A stretch of 64,000 nt of DNA, taken from Vanilla planifolia. Taxonomy: Eukaryota > Streptophyta > Magnoliopsida > Asparagales > Orchidaceae. The position numbers were made by a program, and so were the translations under genes. Positions 46,289 through 61,757 of this stretch are shown piece by piece; position 1 is the stretch's first letter, and each line of letters begins with the position of its first letter. The notes below the pieces were generated by a model that ran no database searches, was not told where the DNA came from, and saw only the letters and a list, made by a program, of their open reading frames with translations. The DNA lies in contig JAIUJO010000069.1 in NCBI GenBank assembly GCA_023846275.1, positions 392,501-456,500 on the forward strand. Reading direction: 5' to 3'.

Positions 46289-49200
46289 GCACACATGCAC
46301 ATAAACAAACACATAGAGACAAATGCACTCTCACATGTACACAAATGTACATGCACACACACATATGAACATGCTTCCTTACACACTCACACAGCATGCA
46401 CATATAGATGCACCAACACATGCATGCAAAAGAACACATGTGCACATAGATACATAAACATGTGCACACACATACACATGTACACACATGCAAACATGCA
46501 CACAAAAACAAATATGCACATATACATATAAACATACACACACATTTATAGTCATGCACATAAGCATGTAGAAGAATATGCATAAACATGCACATTCATT
46601 TTCACAGTTACACACACAGGCTCACACACAAGTTTGCACACATGCACACACAGGCACACACACACACACATGCACACATGTACATAGAAATAAACACATT
46701 CATGCCTCACAAACTTGAAGATACACACACAAACACATGCACAATCTTGCAACAAGTCCACACATGCACTCACACCCACTCACACACCCGATGAAATAAA
46801 CACACATATGCATATTCTCACATAAACATACACACAAACACACGTACACATACACACTCTTACATGCACACAAAAACACATGATTTGTGCATACATGAAC
46901 AAAAATACGCACATGCACACAAAGATTAATGCACACACACATACATACATACACAAACACATGTAGGATCATGTACTAACACAAATAAACACATGCACAT
47001 ACACACACATACACATGAACATGTGCTCATAGATGACTCACACACATGCACACAGACACATATATGAGTACTCATACATGCACACACACTCAAATATATT
47101 AACACTCCCCAAGGCATGCACACAAACATTCACACACCAACACATGTACACACACATACAAACACACTTATCGTAGACATCACGCACCCACATAGATCCA
47201 CACACAAATGCATGAGCATACCCACATATGCACAAGTTAACAAATACACACAAACATACAAATGAATGCACACCCACAAATACATACACATGCATACAAA
47301 GACATGCATGCACACACACATGCACACACACTAAAACACATGAACACATGAACACATGCACTCATACACACAAACATGTGCATGCACACATGCATAAATG
47401 CGTACACACATACACACATGCACATACACATGTACGCATACACACACATGCACAGACACATACACACATGCATGTACTCATGCAAGCACACATAGGATAT
47501 ACACATACTTGCACACACACCCACAAACACACACCCATAAATATACACACGCATGGACACACACTTGCACACGCATGCACACACACACACATGCACATGC
47601 ATATGCATGCACACAAACACACACACCCATGCACATACACATGCATATATGCACACACATTCAAAGCCACACGTGTCCACACTTATTTGCACATATGCAC
47701 AAATACACACACATGCATGCACACACATGCCTACAAAAACACATATACACATGCACACAAACACAACTATACAAATGCATATACATATATGCATGCATGC
47801 ATGTGTAGGACCACACATACACATATATAGAAATGATGCACACACACATGCATGAAGACACAAACATGCCCCCAAAACTCAAAATACGCACACACACACT
47901 TGCATAGAAATTCACCGATGCACACACTCATGGACACACATGTAGACGTATACACACACTTGCACATGCATGCACATATACAGACAATTTCATTCATACA
48001 TAGACATGCACAAATGCACATACATGTGTATACTAATACATAAAAATATACACAGATAAGCATACATTCATCCACACACACTCACACAAATGCACACACA
48101 TGCTAATATATGCACATATGCACAAACTCATACACACACATAAAAACAATCACAAACATGAAAACACACAGATGTGCCTACACACCCATATGCCAAAGTG
48201 GTTACACACACACTTGCATTCATATGCACACATACATGTGCACACACACAAACACTCACCCACACCCTCACATGTGAACGCAAATGTGTGCACACACCAA
48301 CACATACACACACATGTTCTTGCATGCACATGCACACACACACACACATGTACACACGTAAGCACATACACACGTGCATACACATAGACCCTTACATAGA
48401 CACCATCACATACATGCACATGCACGCACATGCAAACTTAGACACACATACGCTTACATGAAGACAAACACTCAAAGTTACACACATGTACGTGCACAAC
48501 AACACACATGTCAATGCACATGCACACATGCACAAACACACACAGGAACAATTATGTATATGCACAACAACATGCAAGCAACCAGACACACAAGCATATA
48601 AACACAAATGCATAGACACACATGTACACAAACGCATACATGCATGCATACTTGCATAAACACACAATCCACACACATGGACATGTATGTTTGCATAACA
48701 CACTCCAACTCAAAAGCACACACATTAGAATGCATGCACACTTGCACATGAACTCGTACATGTGTGCACACATATATGAATGCGCACACGCATGTGTTCA
48801 TATGCAAAGATATATGCTAACACAAAAATACACACACATAAATGCGATCACACCTAAACATCCACACATAAAAGGAAGGAAACACACTCACACATGAACA
48901 GTTATGCATATGCATGGGCACACATGTACACATGCTCACACTGACATACAACCACACACATGCATACACACATGCACAAGTACTTAAGCACTTACCCATA
49001 CACAAACATACACAATCAGACACTAAAAACACAATCACACATACATGCATGCACATAGATAGGCAAGTAAAAGCACAATCACACATTAACACATGCACTC
49101 ATGCAAGTAAAAGAACACATGCACATCTACGCACATGTGTGTACATGTACATGCATACAAACAAACACACATGTGCACATGCAAAAACCATAAACACATG

Positions 49201-52200
49201 CACACAAATATGCACACCTTCAGAAAAATACACATAGCTGTAAGCACACTCACACACCCATGCACACACACACCCACAAACACTAACACTTGCACATGCA
49301 CATTCATGTGCACACATAGGCACAACACACACACACATGCAAAAGAACACAAACACCCACAAATTAAAACAAACACACACGTACAAACATATATACACAC
49401 AGATGCGTCCACACACAAAAATGCACAAACACATGCATACGCATATGTGCACGAACATGCACAATACATATGCAGTTAGGGAACACATGTGCATGCATTC
49501 ATGCACCACTACACACACACACACATAAACAAAGACATACACATGCAAAAACATGTACATACACACACTTCCTCATGTACACACAAACACACACATGAAC
49601 AAAAACACATGAATCCACACACAGCACATGCATCAGTGAGCATACACACATACATTCATATACACACCTATAAATGCACACATAAACACTCACGTACTCA
49701 CCACAAGAACACTCAAGAGCATGCAAGCAATAACACACACATACACATGCATATATGTGCATACACACACAAGAAATACAGATGCATAAGAGCATACCCA
49801 CAAGCACACACACACACACACATGAAAACAAACATATCTCCATAAACACACACATATGCATACACATTCACAAGAACACGTGTGTAAAGCCAAACACATG
49901 TACCCACACATACGTAGATACATGTGCACACATATATGCACATGGAAGTAGACACACAAATGTACACACATACACACACATGTGCAAGAACACACACTTG
50001 CATGCACACACTTACACACTAACACATACACATATACACACGAAAATAAGCACATGTATGTACAAGCACACATGTGCAACCAAACATACAAGAACACATG
50101 CACGCACACACATACAAATATGTGCACACACAAACACATACTCATATGCGTGCACACACACACACAACCCACAAACATTCATAGGCATGCATGCAAAGCA
50201 CAAAAAACCTAAAAAGACATGTACTTGCACGCATGTGTATGCTCACAGATGTGCACAAATATAGCCATGCACACATGCACACATTCATACATATGCTTAA
50301 ATACACACATGCACATGCACTCATACCAACACACACCTACACAAATAGTAACACAGTTGACCATGAACATGCACACAAGGATGGATGCAAAAATGCTCAC
50401 ATTGACGCACCATGCAAATGTACAAGCATAGATGCACACACGCACACATGCACACCACTCACATAGATCTGCACATGCATATACACACACACATGCACAT
50501 AAATAAATACATACATGCACACACACCCACACATACACACACACACATAAAAACACAAGCACTCACACATATACATGAACAGGCACACATAAATGTGGAT
50601 GCACAAGCAAGCACATATGCACTCATATAATCACACACACATGGATGCATGCACACAACCATACACAAGCACACCTATACATACATAGATACATAAACAC
50701 AAACAAACACGTGCATGCATAGGAACACTTGCATAAACACATGTATAGCCACACACACATGCATGCATGCAGAAGTACACACAAAAATGCACACATGCAT
50801 GTGCACTAGTACCCACATAAGAACACATAGTCGCAACTTCAAGCACACAAAGGCACATAAATACACACAAAAACACCCACACACAGGGATCCATGCACAC
50901 ATACAAGCACACATGTACATAAGAGCACACACAGATACACACATATGAACACGCACATGCAATTCCATATGCACACACACGTACACACACAAAACATAAG
51001 GACACACAAATGCTCACAATTGTACATGCACAATTGCACATGCACATGAAAACAAATGCACTCCCTCCAAACATCGTATGCACCTGCATACACACACACA
51101 AACACATACAAGTGCACACATACACAAACAAATGCACACAAACAAGCACATGAACATACAAGTATAAATGCACTCATACATGCAAACAAACAAAACACAA
51201 CTACACAACACACATGAGTGTACATGCGCACATATGCATACATAAGCATATGTATGTAGGTACACACATTGGCACACATGCACATATATCTGCACATGCA
51301 TACACACATGCACACAAATAAATAAAATTGCACACACAGCACGCAGACACACACAAACATGCAAGCACTTATGCTTGCATGCACACACATAAACACACAT
51401 GTACACACTCAAGCGAACGAACATGCTTGTACATGCAAAGAAACATACATGCATGCACTTGCAAACATATATGCAAACACACACTCCTAGCAACAAACTG
51501 AACACACATTCTTGCACCCTTACATGGCATGCATAGATGCACACATCCATACACACAAACAAGAACACACACACACACACTAATACACACACAAATGTAC
51601 ATATGAACACAGATGCAAACTCATGTAAGAAAACATGCATGCACTCACAAACACACACCTACTCAAAAGCAAATGCACAAGCACATAGACATAAACACTT
51701 GTAGATACACAGGCATAATCATAGGCTCATAGAGATGGTCACACACAAGCATATACACATGCATAAAGAAATACACATGCATGCACACACTCACATGCAC
51801 ATGGATGCATGCTCACTTAGATGCATGAATAAACATATGCATATATACACACACGCACATACCCACACACACAAACACATGCATACACTCACGCACATGC
51901 ATGCACACATGCACACACACATATATATGCAAACACATGTACACAAAATGGTGCACATACAAATACACACATGTGCATACTCAGATGGACATGATCACAC
52001 ACACAAACACACATGGACAAAAACACACAAATGTGCACACACATAGATACACATGCACATGCAAACAAATGGACACACACACACACTCAAACATACAAAA
52101 ACAAGTAGATGTAGAGATACAAGCACACACAAATGCAAATCTGCACACTCATTGACACAAGTACACACAAATGTATAGTGATACGCTCACACACCCATGT

Positions 52201-54310
52201 ACACCCACACATAAAACACACACACACATGCAAACATGCAAACAATATACACATGCATGCATGGGCACACAGACATGCACATATATACCCACATACAGGA
52301 ATGCACACAACCACAAAAACGTGCATGCACACATACACACATTCCTACATGTAGATATGCATGTGCATATGCACCCACACACACACATACACACCCATGC
52401 ATGTATGAACACACACGCCCACACATACACAGACATACGCATATGTAGATGCACATAAGAATACAAACACATGAATGCACACACACACATGAACATGCAT
52501 GCATGTGTGCATGCACACAAATTGTGGACGTATACATACAAATGTATGCACATGCTCAAACACATACACAAACACATATATGCACATACAATCATAGGCA
52601 CACACATACATACACACACATAGGGACACACACAAGGCACACAAATGCACACACACTCACATGTATGAGCACACAAATATATGCAAACACAAACATGCAC
52701 ACACTCACTTACAATAACACACACACATGAACATGAATACACACATTCACACACACATGCACACACGTACACATACACACAAGTACATGCACAAAAACAT
52801 AAACATAGATGGCACACACCCATATATGCATATTAGCACAAAGACACACATGTATTTGGACAAAGGCATGCACACACAAGCACACACAACCCACAAATAT
52901 CCACATGCACACACAAATACATGCTCGTGCACACAGACATACACATACACATTTGCACACTCATAAGCACAATCGTGCACACATACATGCAAAAACATGC
53001 ACATATACACACATGCTCACACATAGTCATAGGCATATACATGAACACACACATACTAGTAGTGCAAATGTGCATGCTTACACTCACACCACATAAGTAC
53101 ACATATGAACAAGAAGACACATGCACACATACATAAACATAAAAATACATGCTTCCACTCAAGTACAAACATAATCACACATGCATACACACACACACTC
53201 ACACACATTCATAAATGTGTTCATGGAGACACAGACATATATGCACATGCATGTAAACAAAAGCACACACATGTACACATAGGCACATATGCATAAACTT
53301 GTACATGCACTCATGTATACATACATGCATAAACTTATGCACACAGGTGAATACACACACAGACACACATGCTCATATACAGACCCATGCGCAAACATAT
53401 GTACATGCACAAATATTCAAACAATGCACATGCACACACATACACACTGGTGCATAAGCACAACATACGGATGCATACCTACAAACACATGTGCACACAC
53501 ACACATACACGTCAATGTGTTGACACACACATTCATACTTACATGCTCAAACATATGGATGCACATGCAAGCACACAGAAAGTGTGCACACATAAGGATA
53601 GACTCATGTATAGATATATGCACACACTCATGCATGCACACATACACATGCATGCATGCACACACATACATGAGTGAACATGATATGAAAACACACATAA
53701 ACACACACACACACACATAAATACACATATGTGTATGCATTTAGACACACATGCATGCACACACACACCCATATATATGTACACACACACACACACATCC
53801 ACACACTCAAACATGTACACATTTGTGTAGATGCACCATATTCACACATGTATGAACATACACATACACTTACAAGCACACATGCTTGTTACATATAAAA
53901 CCACACATGAAACCCACATACACCCACACACACATGTAATCACACAAAATAGACACATGCACACACACACACACTTGTTCACACATGCATGTACACAACC
54001 ATGCATACTTTTTGTGCACACACATGCACACACTCAGATGCACTGACAGACACACATATGCAAGCACCTACCACTCACATAAGAATACGCTTACACATGT
54101 ACATGTACACATACATGGACACATGAAGAAACATGAACACAAACACACTTGCATGTGTACTAACACACACAACATGCATACATGCACACTCACACAAATA
54201 CAAGCACATGTAGTCACACACATAAAACACACACACACACACACTAAAAGACACACGCCCACATTTGCACACACATACACAAAAGAATATACACACTAAC
54301 ACACATGCAA

Positions 54311-54348
54311 ACACACACACACACACACACTCTCTCTCTTTCTCTCTC
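54311..54348. repeat. Compound (AC)10-(CT)n microsatellite
   Basis: Ten AC units (54,311-54,330) pass directly into a pyrimidine run of CT units with one extra T (to 54,348). The junction joins an alternating purine-pyrimidine tract to a polypyrimidine tract, two sequence types with different non-B DNA tendencies. Confidence 0.87.
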
Positions 54349-56394
54349 ACACTCAAGTGCATAAATGCAAATAAATATGCAAACACACACGCATGAGCTT
54401 TCAAATAAACACTAACACATGCATAATCACACACCAAGATGTGCACATACACACAAGCACACAACCATGCAACCACAAATACACATACACATACACACAC
54501 ATGCACAAATAAACCAATATGCACACACACACATAAATGATGAACACTTACATGCTCACGCATGAATACATAAGCACACACATACAAGCACATGCATACC
54601 CACCCACACCCCACACATGCACACACCCTGACACATGCACTTTCATGCACAACCAAACACACACTTGAACACATATATACACACACACATATACATGCAA
54701 ACTTAGCAAGCACACAAACACACACAAGTGCAAACATGCACACACATATACATGCACATGAAAATACACACACTCATACACTCACATACTAGCACACAAA
54801 AGCACACACATGTATATATGCACACACATACATGTACACTCACATAAGTAAAAATAAGTGCATATACACAAGCACATCCACACACATAGATGCACAAAGA
54901 AGCGTGCACACATGCATGCATTCACACACATGCACACACATGAATAAGGATGTACATATGTACCCACATACACACATGTGCCTATTTGCACTCACACACA
55001 CATGAACACATAGATGCATATAGACACACACACACACACATGCACACACAAACACCCACACACATGAACATACACACACACATAGATGAAGCCACACACA
55101 CACAAATGTAAGTGCATGCACATGCACACTCATACACACACATGTATGCAAGCACACACATAGATACATACGCATGCATACACACACTTGTTTGTGCACA
55201 TGCATGACAACACACACACATTTACACACTTACACATGAATAACAGTACACACATATATACAAAAATAAACATATACACATACACACACAGAGACATATT
55301 GTTGCATGCATATACAAAATACACATAAGCACACACGCAAACATTCCTATACATACATGCATACATCCACATGTGGGTGGGTATAAGTAGGCATACATGC
55401 ATAGACACATACATGCATTGGTGCAAAACAAGCAAACACACACACATGCATATGTGCACAAAAGCCCACACATGTACACACCTATAGACACACACACACA
55501 TATATACATACATGTGCACGCACACCCACACAAACCCATACATGCTACATACTCATGTACAAATGTATGCACAATGCACGCACCCATGAATACACATAAG
55601 CACAAACACATACACATTCACACACACACACAACCACACAACATGCATGCACACACATATGCATGCATGCATACACATAATGACACATGTACCATCACAC
55701 GTGTACAAACATGCACACAAAAACAAAAACAAGCAAACAAATGCATCCACACGCTCATATATACCCATGTACCCACACAACATGTATAAAGATACGCATG
55801 TAATCACGTGCACAAACACACATATGCTGACACACATAAACACCCATACACACACACATTAATGAACATGCACATATATATATATACACACCGACAAACA
55901 CATATATATGCAAATAGACTCCTACATATATGAGCACACACACATATGCACACTTATGCACATGCACATGCACACACACACACATGTTCACACTTATGTA
56001 CATGCACATACATGAAACTCTATGCACATACACATGCAATACATACATAGACAAATGTTCACGCACATTATATGTACACATTCAAGAACAACATGTAAAG
56101 ATGCACATACACATGCTCATGCACACATAGGTGTGCACAATGCACATGCATACACACACATAAGAACATGCTCATGTGCACATGTATGCACACACATTAT
56201 TGCATACTCAAGCATAGGCACACACACATATGAATGGATGCTCACACATACTCACCCCCACACAAAAGTAAGAAAACAAACACACACATCTGCATACACA
56301 CAACTACATGCACATACCACACACACATGCACACACAAATGCACACACACACACACACATAAACAAAATGCACAAACACATGCACATGGACTAA

Positions 56395-56590
56395 TAAGTG
56401 GAAATGCACATGCATAAAGAAACACACAATAATACCCATGAACTTAGATAAACCCACATGGATTGACATGTGTGCACACAAACAACCACAGACATATGCA
56501 TAGTTACACACACACATGCATTCATAGTAAAACCTATGCACTTGTGTATGTACCTAAATATAGGTACCTATGCAAAACCATGCATGCATG
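56395..56590. other. Less repetitive island with a 7-bp stem hairpin
   Basis: Words such as AATAAGTGGAAATGC, ATAATACCCATGAACTTAG and AGTAAAACCTATGC interrupt the CA pattern. It contains a perfect inverted repeat, GTACCTA (56,550-56,556) and TAGGTAC (56,561-56,567), with an AATA loop. It is not followed by a T run and does not look like a terminator. No coding potential is seen. Confidence 0.55.
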
Positions 56591-57695
56591 CACATGCACA
56601 CATGCACATGGATGATAACACATAAGTTCACACACATGGACACACACACAAATGCATGTGCCCATCCATAAGCTCACACATATGCACATGCATACACAAA
56701 CACACTCACTCACTCACGAACGTGCACCTGCACACACACACAAACACATACCCATGTCAACACATAAGCATACATACACACTTTCACACACACACACACG
56801 TGTGCACATGCATACACATACGTACACATGACATGCACATAGACCCCCACATGCACACACAAACAAATAGGAACAAACACTCACGTGAATACATGTAAGC
56901 ACACAAACACCCATGAACACACACCAACACGCACACACATGCACACACACACACACACACACAAACATGCAATGACAAACATGCATGAATATACATGCAC
57001 ACATACATGTAGACACATATACTCAGTCACACACATGCACATGCAAACCTCTACAAACACACAAATAAAGACATACATACACCCATACACAAGAAAAAAT
57101 TTGTTTACACACAAACACACAGGCACATGCATATAATCATACTCACACACTAAATACATGCACATACTCATGAACACCCACACACTTTTACATCAATGAA
57201 CATCACACATACGTAAGCTCACCTATGCACACATAGACATATGTGCATATGTGTACATGCACTAAAAAACACACACATATGTAGATGCATGCACATGAAC
57301 ATAAAAAATGCATATGTAAATACCCTGACACACACATGCAGACACTCACATGGACATATATACAAACTCACACACATAGACACACACACACATGCACATG
57401 CATGTAGGCACAGAAACACACACATGTATACACAAGCACATGCATAGAAACAACCAAACATACACTCATACATGTGCACACTTATGCATAAATACACACT
57501 CATGCACACATAAAGGAACATGCATGTACGCATGCTAGTAACATGTGCAAACACACACACAAGCACACATGCATGCACACGCACATATACATGCTTGTGT
57601 GCACACACTCTCCTATATGCATGCATAGATAGTACCCACAAACATGTTCATGCATATGCTCATGCACACATAAACATACATATGCATGCACACAC

Positions 57696-57705
57696 ACACA
57701 TGTGT
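57696..57705. repeat. CA to GT orientation switch (10-bp palindrome)
   Basis: ACACATGTGT lies exactly where 57.7 kb of CA-rich + strand changes to GT-rich + strand. After it comes TATGATTATTTCTGTGTG, and from there C is rare and T/G dominate. The palindrome suggests a fold-back or inversion point. An assembly join within an inverted repeat is an alternative. Confidence 0.75.
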
Positions 57706-60522
57706 ATGATTATTTCTGTGTGTTTTTGCATGTGTGTGTGTTGTATCTATGTGTAAGTGTATGAGTTTTGGGGGGATTGTGTTTATATTTGTGGATGTGT
57801 ATGAGTATATCTATGTGTGCTTATGTGAGTGTGGGTCTATGTGTGTATACATGATTGTGTGTGTGTGTGTGCCTACAAGGGTGTATATGCATAAATGTGT
57901 ATGCATTGTTGTTTGTTCAAGTGGGTGTGTATATGTGTGTAGATATATGTGTGTGAGTGCAATTGGATGTGCATGTGTCTATCTGTGTATCTATTTGTGT
58001 GTTCATGTGTGTATTATACATGTGTGTCTACATGTTCCTACATGTCTATTCGTACATGTTGTCTGTGTGTTCGTGAGTGTGGGTGTGGGTTTTTGTGTGT
58101 TTTTGCAAGTATGCATGTCTAATTGTGTGTGTTTTTGTACACATGTGTTTGGTGTTTACTTCATGCATGTGTATATGCACATGTGTGGGCATTTGTGTTT
58201 GTGCATGTATGCATTTTTGTATATATGCATACACAATGGTTTGTGATCTTATGTGAGTATGTAGGTGCATGTATCATGTGTATGCATATGTTTGTGTGCA
58301 TGCACATGTGTCTGTAGGTGTGCATGTGCATATGTGTGAATGTGTGTGAGTGCTTGTAGGTTCATGTGTGTGTGTGTATATGCATGTGTGGTTGTATATG
58401 TGTGTGGCTACATGTGTGTCTGGTCATGTGTGGGTATTGCTATGTGTGTTTGTTCCTGTACATGCTTGCATGTGTGTGGGTGTGTATGTACATGCTTCGA
58501 TGTAGACATGTGTTTGTATTTGTATGTGATATGTATTCATTTGTGTGCATGTATGCATGCAAGTGTTTGTGTGGGTGCGTACGAGTCCATGTGCATGTGT
58601 GTGCTTGTGTGTTTATATGTGTTCACACGAGTGTGTGCATGTGTTTGTGTGTGTGTGTGTGCATATATGTATGTTTATGTATGAGTGTGAGTATTTGTGT
58701 GTGTACGATTATGCATATGCATGCGTGTATGCAATTGCATGCATATGTATATATATGTGTGTATGTTGTTGCATCTTAGTATGTGCATATGTGTATATGC
58801 ATAAGCATGTTTTTGTGCAGGTGTGTGTGCATTCATGTGTACGATTGTGCATTAGTGCATGTGTGCGAGCACATGTTATTGTGCAAGCATGCATTTCTAT
58901 GGGTATGTTTGGGCATGTTTGTGTGCATGTATGTGGTTGTGTGTGTGTGTGTGCTCTTGCATGTGTGTACATGTACATGTGTGCATGCATTTCCATATAG
59001 CATATTGTTGTGCTTGTAGGGACGTGTGGGTGTGCCTCATTGTGCATGTGTGTGCCTATGCGTGAGTGTGTTTGTGCATGTGCATAAGTGTGAATGGGTA
59101 CACATGTATGTCTACATGAGTTCCTTTATGTGCGGATGTATATGTGAGCATATTCATATGCATGTGTTTGTGTGTGTGTGTGTGTGCAGTCACATAAGTG
59201 TGCATGTTTGTGTGTTTGCACCAATGGAAATGTGTGTGTTCATGTGCATGTGCTTATGTGTGTGCATGCTTTCTTGCATGCATGTATGTGCATTTTTGCA
59301 TTTATTTGAGTTTGTGTGCATTTGTATAGGTGTTTGTGCTTATGAATGTTAATACATGTGTGTGAGTGTGTATGTGTGTGTGCATGAGCATCTGTTTGCA
59401 TCTATGCATATATGTGTGTGATCATGTCAATATGTGTGTAAGTGGGTGTGTGTGTTTGCAAGCCTACATGTGTATGATTGTGCATGGTTTTGTTGGTGTT
59501 TGTGCATATGCTCTTTTGTGCATGTGTGTGTGTTCATGCTTGTGTATGCATTTGCAAGTGTGTGCACATTTGTGTGCATGCATGCATGTGCATGCCAATC
59601 TACCTATGTGCTCTCATGACTTTGTGTGTATGTGTGTAGTTGTGTGCATGTGTAGATATATTCCTTCGTGTGTGTGTGTGTCCACGTGTGTTTATGTGTG
59701 TGTATTTGTGTGTTGTTGCATGTGAGTGTGTGGGTGTGCTTATGTCAACATGTGTGTGTACCAACATTTGTGTACTTGTGCACAAAAGTGCATGTGTAAG
59801 TTTCTATGCATTTGTGTGTATGTTTTTGCGAGTGTGGTTGTGTGCATGTGTAGGTGTGTATGTGTGTGCATGGTTTTTAGTGTGTAGATGTGTGTATGTG
59901 CATATGTATGCATGGTGTGTGTGCATGTGTGTATATGTGAGCATGTGTGGGGTCAATGTGTGTGTGTGTGCAAAAGTGAGTGCATGGATGCCTATAATTA
60001 TATGTGTTTGTGTTAACATGTGTGTATGCATTTGTGCATGTGTGCATGTCAATGTGCACATTCCTATGGGTACACATGCCTGTGTGTGAGTATGTATGTG
60101 TGTTTGTGCATGAGTGTGCGCATATGCTTCATCTACATACATGTGCACTTTTGTGTGTTTAAGTTCATATTTGCCTCTGTATGCACGTTCACATGTATGC
60201 ATGTGTGCCTGCTTATACATGTGTATGTATGTATGTGTACAAGTGTGTGTCTACATATGAGTAAATGTGCATGAGTGTGATTATGTGTGCACATGCATGT
60301 GTGAACATAGGCATTCCTATGTGTGCATGTGTGTGCACCTATATCTTTATCCTTGTGGTCATGTGTGTGCCTTTTTGTGTATGTGTTTAAGAATTCACAT
60401 GTTTTTGTATCTATATTTGTGCATAAGTGAGTGTGATGTGCAAGTGTGTGTGTGTATGTGAATGCATGTTTTTGTATGTGCATGTATGTTTATGCTTGTG
60501 TGCATGCATATGTAGGGATGTG
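57701..60522 (-). repeat. Inverted GT-oriented block 1
   Basis: The + strand now reads TGTGTGTGCATGTGTAT and similar, so on the - strand this is the same CA/ATGC array as before. Texture and interruption types match the left domain in mirror image. I could not find by eye the direct-orientation segment it was copied from. It includes GGGGGG at 57,770-57,775. Open frames on + are Cys-Val-rich and on - Thr-His-rich, the reverse of the left domain. No genes. Confidence 0.92.
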
Positions 60523-61757
60523 ACACACACATGCATAGATAAAGGCACACACACATACACACACATGTGCACAAACACAAAGACTTGTAAACACAACCAC
60601 ACATACACATACATGCACACACACTTGCACTTGCATACACCCATGCACACAAATGCATGCACACAAAAAGACACTCATACAAACACACCCACCAATGCAT
60701 GTACACACATGCACATACATATTCACACAAGCAAGCATGCATGCACACATACACTCCTGCACACATAACTAGACACACACACATGCATGTAAACACACAC
60801 ATTCATGCACACATGCATGCACACAAACACATACATACCCACACATACAAACATACGCACACATACACATATGCACAAGCATGCACACATGTACTCACGC
60901 ACTCAGACACACACTCATATGCAAAAAGACTAACACATATAAAAACACACATACACATAATCATACACACACATGAACATGTGCATGCATACACAGACAT
61001 GTACTCATGCATGGACAAACACACATGCATGCATTAGTACACATGCACACATGCACATACAAAGTGTGCATACGTACATACACACACACACACGTGCACA
61101 CATACATGTATACCCATATATGCACACATAGGCACTCAATATGCAACACATGTGCACACACACACATATAGATGCTTATGTACACATGCTGCACATACAC
61201 ACACACATGTAGAAACATGTAGATGAACCCATTTGTAGACATAGACACACACACATATGGACCTACACACACATATGTGCTTATGTGCACTCACAAATGC
61301 ACATACATATCACACACACACATACATACTTGAACACACTAACATCCACATAACCACTCACACAAATGCATCCAAATACCCATACACGTGTGCACAAGCA
61401 CAAGCACACAGAAACACAAACATATGTAAGAGCACATACATAGACAAACACATACACATGCACTCATACACACAAACACACACATGCAAAAGCACACACA
61501 TGCAAACCAATACATATGTAGGCACACACATACATACAAATGCACACATGCTTACACATGTAGATAGATGCACACACATGCATAGACACATGCATGTGCT
61601 TAGTAATACATGCACATATGCACACACAGTTAGAAAAACTTGCACACACATGCAAACACAGAAAAGAACACATAGACACAAGAAGACTCAGGTGCTCATG
61701 CATGCATGCAACACACACACTTGAACATATGCACATCACACACAAACATGCACACAA
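60523..61757 (+). repeat. CA-oriented block between two GT blocks
   Basis: Orientation returns to CA through TGTG-A-CACA at 60,519-60,527, with AGGG just before it. The block is ordinary degenerate CA/ATGC repeat to about 61,757, where CACAAATGTGCTCGTGTTTG begins the next GT block. No gene is seen. Confidence 0.9.

Larger units (their letters stand above)
45600..57700 (+). repeat. Degenerate CA/ATGC-rich array, right part
   Basis: Same texture as the left part: alternating purine-pyrimidine, C-rich over G, no unique sequence longer than some tens of bases apart from the islands noted separately. No long internal period was recognised by eye. Short less regular patches occur at 45,655-45,785, 46,060-46,095, 47,090-47,120 and 56,395-56,590. 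No genes, RNA genes or mobile elements can be supported. Confidence 0.92.

Noticed and set aside
56550-56567. Rho-independent terminator
   Set aside because: The stem is short and AT-containing with no T run after it, and the window is eukaryotic satellite-like DNA with no transcribed gene nearby.
57734-60089. Series of + strand Cys-Val frames up to about 170 codons
   Set aside because: They are the same repeat-translation frames as on the - strand of the left domain, moved to + because the array is inverted here.
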